Program-made: the position numbers and the translations under genes
Shown here: positions 57,353 through 64,000 of the stretch, piece by piece
Layout: each line of letters begins with the position of its first letter
Position numbering within the stretch: the stretch's first letter is position 1
The notes under the pieces: model-generated
Databases searched by the model: none
Seen by the model: only the letters and a program-made list of their open reading frames with translations
What the model was told of the DNA's origin: nothing
Origin: Hofstenia miamia
Lineage: Eukaryota > Xenacoelomorpha > Acoela
NCBI GenBank assembly: GCA_004352715.1
Contig: SCFE01000014.1
Span: 2,728,231-2,792,230, forward strand
Length of the DNA stretch: 64,000 nucleotides
Reading direction: 5' to 3'

Positions 57353-57669
57353 GCCTAATTCAGCTAGGCAATCAAAAGAACGTAAGTATTCGTTTATATA
57401 TTTTTTGAATAATTTCATATTTACCTTTATAGATTGGAAATATTTTGTTTTAGCCTTTAGATAATTAGCATAACTAGAAGAAATCTAGTGAAAAACCATA
57501 AATTTTGAAAATATTTTGTACGATTAAATTTCTTGATATGATTAAAACACTATATCATCAACTAAAAATTCAAAATTCTTTCCCAGAAGCCTCTCTAAGA
57601 ATCATGCACATGCCTTATGATAGGCATAATTGACGGCAATATTCCAGTTTAAAATATATTTTAAAACTT
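57353..57669. other. Unassigned AT-rich DNA
   Basis: No gene or repeat was recognised. Confidence 0.5.
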
Positions 57670-57994
57670 TCTTCATATAGCATTCAAACTGGAACCGTGA
57701 AGACCCGGGTTCGAGCCCTGCCCCGACCCTTTCCTAATATGAAAGTGACAACGAACAAAAGTCTTCAGTTTCCGGCAGGTCTTAAATAGTTAGAGGGGGC
57801 GAAGTATCTCCGGTCAGGCGAACTCCACAATCGGGAATGTGGACTCGAGAAGTGGTAGTATAGGATCCACACAGACCAATGGACGACGGCATATTGTTAG
57901 GAACAGCTAGAGTTCTTAGGAAAGCTTTCAGACTCCCTGGGAACTGGTGAGTTCCCTGGGCTGAGAGGGATACCAGCATGAATCTGTGAGAAGA
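57670..57994 (+). repeat. tRNA-derived SINE with an R4/Dong-type LINE tail
   Basis: A polymerase III B box, GGTTCGAGCCC (57708-57718), lies in a good T-arm-like stem. The A-box region upstream (ATAGCATTCAAACTGG) is worn. A body follows with GGGGGCGAAGTATCTCCGG. From 57890 to 57994 the sequence matches the 3' end of the LINE directly downstream (59153-59258), including GGATACCAGCATGAA, and then runs into (TAA)n. A tRNA head with a LINE-derived tail is the standard design by which SINEs borrow a partner LINE's machinery. Confidence 0.78.

Positions 57995-58026
<32 letters not shown>
57995..58026. repeat. (TAA)n microsatellite between SINE and LINE
   Basis: About ten TAA units form the SINE 3' tail and also the point where the truncated LINE begins. 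R4/Dong LINEs are known for insertion at TAA repeats. Confidence 0.9.
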
Positions 58027-58077
58027 GAACTGAGAGTGAAGGAACGAAGGTATACCAGAGTAGGATGGAATAGTATA

Positions 58078-58512
58078 AAGGCAATTAATACATGGGCGAT
58101 ACCAGTATTGAGATATTCAGCAGGAATAGTTAGGTGGAATAAGAGTGAACTGAGGGAGTTAAACAGGTAGACAAGGAAGATAATAGCAGCAGAGAAAGCA
58201 TTCAACTTAAATGGAGATGTAGATAGGCTGTACATGGCAAGGCATAAGGGAGGGAAAAAACTACTAAGTGTAGAGGAAACTATAGAAGCAGAAGCACTAG
58301 GCCTAAAGGAATATGTAGAAAAGCAACCTAAGGGGTCCCTACTGGAGGTCACTAAGGAGTTAAGGAAGATAAGCACTGACAGCGAAGGAAAGAAGGTATA
58401 CGAGAGTAGGATGGAAGCAGTGATACAAACAAAGTATAGGCAAAAGGCAATGCATGGAGAATACTGGAGGAACACAGAAATGTGTGAAAAGAAAAGAGCA
58501 ACAAGTGATTAA
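58078..58512 (+). pseudogene. R4/Dong-like polyprotein, region after the RT
   Basis: The frame gives Ile-Asn-Thr-Trp-Ala-Ile-Pro-Val-Leu-Arg-Tyr-Ser-Ala-Gly-Ile-Val-Arg-Trp, a TAG stop at 58168-58170, then Arg-Lys-Ile-Ile-Ala-Ala-Glu-Lys-Ala-Phe and Asp-Val-Asp-Arg-Leu-Tyr. This is the conserved 'thumb' segment just after the polymerase active site in R2/R4-group LINEs. The frame ends at TAA 58510-58512, and coding resumes in another frame, so at least one stop and one frameshift disable it. Confidence 0.8.
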
Positions 58513-58514
58513 AG

Positions 58515-59213
58515 AAGGCAGGACTAAAAAGAGAAACAGAAGCACTGATAATGGCAGCACAGGAGCAAGCAATAAAAACAAACTGGGTGAAGAAGCATAT
58601 AGACAGAAGAGCAGAAGTAAGTGATAAGTGTAGGCTATGTAAGAAAGAGGCGGAGACAGTAGATCATCTGTTAGCAGGGTGTGAGAAGTTGGCCCAGAAT
58701 GAGTATAAATTCAGGCATGACAAGGTGGGACGAATGGTACATTGGAGCTTGAGCAGGCAGCATGGGTTAGAAGCAGGAGACAAGTGGTATGAGCACAAGC
58801 CACAGGGAGTCATAGAGAATGATAAGGTTAAGATAATGTGGGACTTCAACATACGGATGAGCAAAGTGGTAAAAGCACGGAGGCCAGACATAGTAGTGGT
58901 AGATAAAGAGAAAAGATTAGGAACAGTGATAGACATAGCAGTACCAAAGAACAGGAATGTAGAAAGCAAGGAGAAAGACAAAATAGACAAGTACAGGGAG
59001 TTGGCAGAGGAAATAGAAAGGCTGTGGAAGTTAAAGAAGGTTGAAGTAGTCCCGGTAGTAGTAGAAGCACTAGGAGCAGTGAGTAAGAAGCATAAGAGAT
59101 ACTTGGAGGAGTTGGGAGTATCAAAGTGGGGAGGAGCACTAGCACAGAAGGCAGCATTGTTAGGAACAGCTAAAGTCCTGAGGAAAGCTCTCAGACTCCC
59201 TGGGAAGTGGTGA
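58515..59213 (+). pseudogene. R4/Dong-like zinc knuckle and REL endonuclease
   Basis: An open frame of over 220 codons (ATG 58551, also open just upstream) to TGA 59211-59213. It contains a CCHC knuckle Cys-Arg-Leu-Cys ... His-Leu-Leu-Ala-Gly-Cys (28-45), then the restriction-like endonuclease: Arg-Arg-Pro-Asp-Ile-Val-Val-Val-Asp (about 110-118), Val-Ile-Asp-Ile-Ala-Val-Pro (about 126-132) and Lys-Ile-Asp-Lys-Tyr (about 144-148). These are the expected PD...D...K/KY residues that nick the target. It ends Leu-Leu-Gly-Thr-Ala-Lys-Val-Leu-Arg-Lys, also typical. The domain itself looks intact, but the upstream frame is broken and the 5' two-thirds are missing. Confidence 0.85.
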
Positions 59214-59278
59214 GTTCCCCGCGCTGAGAGGGATACCAGCATGAAGCTTTGAGATGCAAGAATAATAATATTAATAAT

Positions 59279-59700
59279 TTATTCTAAGCCGCTGGGAATT
59301 ACAAAAAAGTATAAAAAAACTTATTAACGTTTAAAGTAAATTGTTTTTCTATAACTCTACTTAGCAAAATTATATTACTTTGTTACAACTATCATATTAT
59401 TAGAGTTAGAATGTAACACACACATTTGGTTTTGGAACTGCAAATCGCAGGAATTTGATAGATCACTGTTTGCAATGAATATACATATACATGATTCAAT
59501 CAATTTTCTTAGAACCAAGAAAAACTGTTTATAATTTCAGCTAATGTTGGAAGCAACAAAGAAATATCAAATTTATATAATTTATATAAATTTCCCGATA
59601 AACTCTACAACACAGATGTCTTTTCTTTCAGTCAAACCCTTATTAACTAATAGCTGCAAAATTTAAGCTTCTCTGGCAGCCCAAACAACATTGTATATTA
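59279..59700. other. Unassigned DNA after the LINE
   Basis: No gene is seen. It starts with TTTATTCTAAGCCGCTGGGA, similar to the flank at 28071-28095. Confidence 0.45.
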
Positions 59701-59882
59701 AAAATCAGTTGAAAAATGTTATAAAGGAATTAAGTTTTTTCGAAGGCACTGACTGGAACTTGGAATGGGTCACCCAATTGTTGAACTAGACACAAATCCT
59801 ATAGACCATTTTTGGGTTATTGTGAAAGCAAATAGTAATTCATTCAATAGAAACAAGTTTATTTGCTTCTTTATTAGTAAGT
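59701..59882 (+). pseudogene. Tc1-type transposase C-terminal fragment
   Basis: At 59765-59880 one plus frame reads Gly-His-Pro-Ile-Val-Glu-Leu-Asp-Thr-Asn-Pro-Ile-Asp-His-Phe-Trp-Val-Ile-Val-Lys. This matches the Tc1 segment around the third catalytic acid (S-P-D-L-N-P-I-E-x-x-W). No other part of the element is recognisable. Confidence 0.6.
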
Positions 59883-59970
59883 AGCATGTGTATCATGATA
59901 TTGAAATCAGATCTGCAACTGTAGCGGGTTTTTGAGAGCACGGTCCTGCACGACACGTGGAAATTTAACA

Positions 59971-59975
<5 letters not shown>

Positions 59976-60003
<28 letters not shown>

Positions 60004-60400
60004 NNNNNNNNNNNNNNNNNNNNNNNNNNNNNNNNNNNNNNNNNNNNNNNNNNNNNNNNNNNNNNNNNNNNNNNNNNNNNNNNNNNNNNNNNNNNNNNNN
60101 NNNNNNNNNNNNNNNNNNNNNNNNNNNNNNNNNNNNNNNNNNNNNNNNNNNNNNNNNNNNNNNNNNNNNNNNNNNNNNNNNNNNNNNNNNNNNNNNNNNN
60201 NNNNNNNNNNNNNNNNNNNNNNNNNNNNNNNNNNNNNNNNNNNNNNNNNNNNNNNNNNNNNNNNNNNNNNNNNNNNNNNNNNNNNNNNNNNNNNNNNNNN
60301 NNNNNNNNNNNNNNNNNNNNNNNNNNNNNNNNNNNNNNNNNNNNNNNNNNNNNNNNNNNNNNNNNNNNNNATATGTATATATGTATATATTTATATACAA
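59976..60400. other. AT microsatellite interrupted by a 367-N gap
   Basis: An (AT)n tract runs into N at 60004-60370, and AT-rich ATATGTATAT repeats continue on the other side, so the gap is probably a collapsed microsatellite. Reading frames through it are artefacts. Confidence 0.95.
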
Positions 60401-60835
60401 TTTCCATCCTATTTATATTGGATGGCTTAAACATCGAAGTTTTTCTTGGGATGACCACTCCTTTTTGTTCTGGGGTGTATCACTTGGATCATTAGGATTG
60501 CTATTTTCGATAGATTTTTTGAGTGTTTATTTCAATTGGCTATTCTCTCATGCATAATTTTTCGTGTTTTACTCTTGATATCTTCCGAATTATTTTCCTT
60601 TGGTATAGCATCCTTTCGTCTATTTTGCAAGATGATTTAATTATTATTTCAAACTCCAGTTAACTTCAGAAATCACGAGAATTATTTTATGTGGACATAC
60701 ATCATTATTGTGAAAATTATATCACATCTAGCGCATATTAGCAAAACAGACACTTTTCAAACACAAAAAAGGATGGAGTGCACGCACAACCCTTTTGGAA
60801 AGTACCGAAGTCAAAATTTTTTGGCAATCCGAGCA
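60401..60835. other. 5' flank of the receptor gene
   Basis: No gene is recognised. The DNA lies between the gap and the candidate core promoter. Confidence 0.4.
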
Positions 60836-60845
60836 TATATAAAAG
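60836..60845 (+). promoter_or_regulatory. Candidate TATA box for the receptor gene
   Basis: TATATAAAAG lies 186 bp before the receptor ATG in an otherwise non-repetitive, moderately GC context (CCGAGCATATATAAAAGG). A transcription start about 30 bp downstream would give a 5' UTR of roughly 160 nt. It is sequence-only evidence in an AT-rich genome. Confidence 0.4.
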
Positions 60846-61031
60846 GAATATGATTTTCTGTCTACCTTCAAAATCCATTCACATGATGCGACAATTGGAA
60901 AAATTCTGTAATAATCATTTAGTAAGCTAACAGATGAAATTTCAACATAGTGTGAGATTCTGTGTTTACCTTAAATTATATTTACATTTCCATTTGAATG
61001 AGGAAATATTAAATGAAATTTTGTTGTTGCA

Positions 61032-62030
61032 ATGAGTCTCATATTTTTCGGAAATTGTGAAAATAATCTTACTGATGGTCGTCCAATGTATCTTGTTTCA
61101 GGAGGCATTTTAGCATGGTACATATTCTCATTTTCTTCACTAATTTCTTGTCCAATGTCATTACTATTATATTTCTTTGGAATAACCACCAAGAGATTGG
61201 CTCAAAAGGATTACATAGTGATTTGCATTTTTTCGATTAATTGCGTTGCATCCTTTATTAGTTTGTTTATATCAATTGTAAAAATTCTTAACGTTTACAC
61301 TGAATTTTTAGTTGCAATTGTGGCAATAACATCTTTGGGATTCTTCCAATCGACTTGCTTATCGAGCATTACTTTGGTTAGTGTAAATAGATTCTATGCT
61401 GTCGCGAATCAAGCTTCCAATCACAAAAATGTACTTGGGAAAAGAAATTTGTGGTTTTTTGCAATAGCACCTTTTTTATGGTTTATAATGACAATAAGTA
61501 ATTGCGCATCAATTATAATCATTACGGATGTTGCAGTGAACTGTGATTACATTTTAGAGAAGAAAAACGATTTCCCGAATGAAGAAGTGTTAAAAATACT
61601 GAGCGCCATTGGCATCACATTTGATGTGGTTTACATCATCAGAATTTCCTTAATCTATTTTAGAATAGTTATATCATTTCGGAATAACTTGCAAACGATC
61701 AAAACTCGTTCAGCATTTCTAGTTTCTGATGAAATTAAGTCTGAAAAACTTTACATACAACAAAAACTGACTTCATTTTTTATATTTTGGTTTGCATCTT
61801 GTTTAGCCATACTCCTCCAAATATGTTCTAATTTAATGAGCATAATTTTGGATTCAAAAGGATTTTACAAATATTCTTTTCAAATATTTCTTCTAGAACT
61901 TGTCAGTTATGATCTAGGCTGCAGTTATATTGCTGTGCTACCATTCTGGTTTTATCTTTCAAATTCATATATAAGAGAAACGTACAAAAATGCTTTCTTG
62001 AGGCTTAAATTCCTTCTTTGTGGTCAATAG
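61032..62030 (+). CDS. Seven-transmembrane receptor (rhodopsin-like, orphan)
   Basis: A single open frame of 332 codons encodes a protein with seven hydrophobic segments at about 21-50, 61-86, 93-118, 140-166, 189-213, 247-272 and 283-310. The N-terminus is short with an Asn-Leu-Thr glycosylation sequon (12-14), and the C-terminal tail is short and basic. After helix 3 comes Ser-Val-Asn-Arg-Phe-Tyr-Ala-Val (117-124), in the position of the DRY motif, keeping the Arg. Helix 7 has Leu-Pro-Phe-Trp-Phe-Tyr in place of NPxxY. Cys171 lies in the second extracellular loop. These are features of plasma-membrane G-protein-coupled receptors; the N-R-F variant recalls nematode chemoreceptor families. 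The ligand is unknown. The ATG at 61032 lies just before helix 1, and no intron is needed. A second in-frame start is possible but would shorten the N-terminus. Confidence 0.82.
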   Translation: MSLIFFGNCENNLTDGRPMYLVSGGILAWYIFSFSSLISCPMSLLLYFFGITTKRLAQKDYIVICIFSINCVASFISLFISIVKILNVYTEFLVAIVAITSLGFFQSTCLSSITLVSVNRFYAVANQASNHKNVLGKRNLWFFAIAPFLWFIMTISNCASIIIITDVAVNCDYILEKKNDFPNEEVLKILSAIGITFDVVYIIRISLIYFRIVISFRNNLQTIKTRSAFLVSDEIKSEKLYIQQKLTSFFIFWFASCLAILLQICSNLMSIILDSKGFYKYSFQIFLLELVSYDLGCSYIAVLPFWFYLSNSYIRETYKNAFLRLKFLLCGQ

Positions 62031-62315
62031 CATATGTCATATATTGAAAACAAAATTTTTCTTCAAGCACTAAATGTCATTTTTGATATTCATATATTCT
62101 AACACAATTTAAGTTTGTTATCATAAATTACACTTATTATAGAAACAATCGAAAACGATTTATTTAAAAAAATTGACTTAGGTTGACAATTTTTTATTGT
62201 ATTCTAGGAAAGACTAAAAAGAAATTCATGCAATTTCTAGTAGATGCAATAATTAAAATCACCATTACTTTCGAATAAACCAAAAAAATTATAAATACGT
62301 ATATATATATATATA
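62031..62315. other. 3' flank of the receptor gene
   Basis: AT-rich, ending in an AT microsatellite at 62300-62315 that abuts the gap. An AATAAA-like signal is not distinct from background. Confidence 0.4.
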
Positions 62316-63151
62316 NNNNNNNNNNNNNNNNNNNNNNNNNNNNNNNNNNNNNNNNNNNNNNNNNNNNNNNNNNNNNNNNNNNNNNNNNNNNNNNNNNNNN
62401 NNNNNNNNNNNNNNNNNNNNNNNNNNNNNNNNNNNNNNNNNNNNNNNNNNNNNNNNNNNNNNNNNNNNNNNNNNNNNNNNNNNNNNNNNNNNNNNNNNNN
62501 NNNNNNNNNNNNNNNNNNNNNNNNNNNNNNNNNNNNNNNNNNNNNNNNNNNNNNNNNNNNNNNNNNNNNNNNNNNNNNNNNNNNNNNNNNNNNNNNNNNN
62601 NNNNNNNNNNNNNNNNNNNNNNNNNNNNNNNNNNNNNNNNNNNNNNNNNNNNNNNNNNNNNNNNNNNNNNNNNNNNNNNNNNNNNNNNNNNNNNNNNNNN
62701 NNNNNNNNNNNNNNNNNNNNNNNNNNNNNNNNNNNNNNNNNNNNNNNNNNNNNNNNNNNNNNNNNNNNNNNNNNNNNNNNNNNNNNNNNNNNNNNNNNNN
62801 NNNNNNNNNNNNNNNNNNNNNNNNNNNNNNNNNNNNNNNNNNNNNNNNNNNNNNNNNNNNNNNNNNNNNNNNNNNNNNNNNNNNNNNNNNNNNNNNNNNN
62901 NNNNNNNNNNNNNNNNNNNNNNNNNNNNNNNNNNNNNNNNNNNNNNNNNNNNNNNNNNNNNNNNNNNNNNNNNNNNNNNNNNNNNNNNNNNNNNNNNNNN
63001 NNNNNNNNNNNNNNNNNNNNNNNNNNNNNNNNNNNNNNNNNNNNNNNNNNNNNNNNNNNNNNNNNNNNNNNNNNNNNNNNNNNNNNNNNNNNNNNNNNNN
63101 NNNNNNNNNNNNNNNNNNNNNNNNNNNNNNNNNNNNNNNNNNNNNNNNNNN
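62316..63151. other. Assembly gap, 836 N
   Basis: A run of N starting directly after an AT microsatellite and followed by CCCCCCTACTCCTCAGGAG. Confidence 0.99.
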
Positions 63152-63833
63152 CCCCCCTACTCCTCAGGAGTCTTATAAAATCTGTGACTGTTTCTACCTA
63201 GAAATTTAAAATGGTCATAACTACCGAACCAATAACGATATCCAAAACCTGAAAACAGCACAGGACATAGGAAATTTCCGTTACATGAGATATTAACGCA
63301 AAGAAATGACTGATGTTAGTTGTTGCTGCAATGAGCACTAGACCTGATTCTTTGAACGTTAGATATGCCGAAATTGTGAATGTTTTTTAAAACCCGCCAT
63401 TTCATTGAAAATTAGAAAAGAAAGTATTTCAAGTACTTCTGGCACAAAAATAATTTTCAAAAAAAGACTTTCACCATTGTATATTTACAAATTCAACAAT
63501 GGATATGTCAATACCCCAAGATTTCTAAATCTCTTATTATACTTGGAAAATTGTTCGAAACGCTTTGTATTCTAGTGAAGAATCTTTTCGACACCATTTT
63601 TCTAATTAGAATAAACAAAATTTTCTTTGAGCAAATATTTTTGATATTTTTGAATTAATTTTGTGATTAATAATGCTTGGATTCATTGTTTTATGTGTTC
63701 AATTTCAAAAAATAGGAAGGGTTTAACCTTCACTTATAGAGATAAAAGGTCAATGAAATACAATATTATGCTGAAAGAAGAATAAAAATGTTTCAAAAAA
63801 CCGCGTGTATTTTTTAAAAATTTAGCATTTCTA
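63152..63833. other. Unassigned AT-rich DNA
   Basis: No gene was recognised on either strand. Confidence 0.5.
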
Positions 63834-64000
63834 CAGGATGTCCAGAAAGTCTGAACACAATTAAATTTTTTAATCAGTTTCTCCACTGTCTAAACAAGTG
63901 AACTTAGTGACTTAGTGAAAAGTGACTTAGAATTTTTTAAAAGTACAGTACATATATATATATATATATATATAAGTGTGTTTCACTTTACACCTTTTCC
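63834..64000 (+). mobile_element. Solitary mariner-type end and AT microsatellite at the window edge
   Basis: TA followed by CAGGATGTCCAGAAAGTCTG has the form of a mariner-type terminal repeat, related in its first bases to the one at 14597. The rest of any element would lie beyond the window. An (AT)n tract occupies 63953-63974. Confidence 0.45.

Larger units (their letters stand above)
58027..59278 (+). mobile_element. 5'-truncated R4/Dong-like LINE
   Basis: Begins at the TAA array and ends in its own TAA-rich tail (59261-59278). It carries only the last third of the polyprotein and a short 3' UTR with GAGAGGGATACCAGC. Restriction-like endonuclease and zinc knuckle (see the coding entries) place it in the R2/R4/Dong group; the TAA flanks favour Dong/R4. 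Less AT-rich than the surroundings. Confidence 0.8.

Noticed and set aside
57670-57760. Functional tRNA gene
   Set aside because: The B box is good but the A box is worn, no cloverleaf with anticodon arm can be drawn, and a LINE tail follows; a SINE fits better.
57782-59242. Several minus-strand frames of 70-190 codons opposite the R4/Dong-like LINE
   Set aside because: They are antisense shadows of the LINE, Ser/Leu-rich because the sense strand is purine-rich, and one translates the TAA array into poly-Tyr.
59840-60495. Frames of 150-190 codons on both strands
   Set aside because: They run through the 367-N gap and AT repeats (Tyr-Ile alternation); not genes.

Overview
The window is AT-rich, intron-era eukaryotic DNA from an invertebrate animal. 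Evidence for this is a CAP-Gly/leucine-rich tubulin cofactor E exon ending at a GT donor, a single-exon seven-helix receptor, and many metazoan transposon families (mariner/Tc1, piggyBac, hAT, pogo-like, LINEs, a Ty3/gypsy element, tRNA-derived SINEs). The receptor's SVNRF motif in place of DRY recalls nematode-type chemoreceptors, but I cannot name the species. Gaps of N lie at 1442-2441, 48577-48597, 60004-60370 and 62316-63151, with single Ns at 16524, 52169 and 52274. The three long gaps abut AT microsatellites on at least one side.

Layout. 1-8 kb: a deleted mariner-type element (336-1241), a decayed jockey/CR1-type LINE (about 2.9-4.85 kb, +) and a LINE with an unbroken 682-codon reverse transcriptase plus C-terminal nuclease (minus, 5031-7079). 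8-18 kb: mostly unassigned, with a hAT-like non-autonomous element (11233-12895) and an unexplained array of GTGACT..YGTGACA boxes (17508-18096). 18.8-22.1 kb: piggyBac-type remnants and an exact 490-bp tandem duplication. 22.5-23.8 kb: the first coding exon of TBCE (minus). 24.3-26.2 kb: an unrecognised decayed coding stretch cut by a complete but broken mariner-type element. 28.8-31.4 kb: a 5'-truncated LINE (ORF1, endonuclease, RT remnants). About 31.86-51.55 kb: a block almost free of CpG, holding a Ty3/gypsy element with both LTRs, LINE and SINE relics, a nested kilobase-scale inverted repeat and a minisatellite. 51.6-53.8 kb: a 1-kb tandem duplication that looks partly like an assembly artefact. 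53.9-56.4 kb: a Tc1-type transposase pseudogene split by a hAT-like element. 57.7-59.3 kb: a tRNA-derived SINE whose tail matches the adjacent R4/Dong-like LINE, both at TAA repeats. 61.0-62.0 kb: the receptor gene, with a TATA box upstream.

Only two loci look like ordinary host genes (TBCE and the receptor); nearly everything else identifiable is transposon-derived. The most striking large-scale signal is the sharp CpG desert of about 20 kb. It shares repeat families with the flanking DNA, but its copies carry TG/CA where the outside copies carry CG, which fits long-term methylation-driven decay in one chromosomal block and argues against foreign DNA. No CRISPR array, rRNA, complete tRNA gene or bacterial-type operon was seen.
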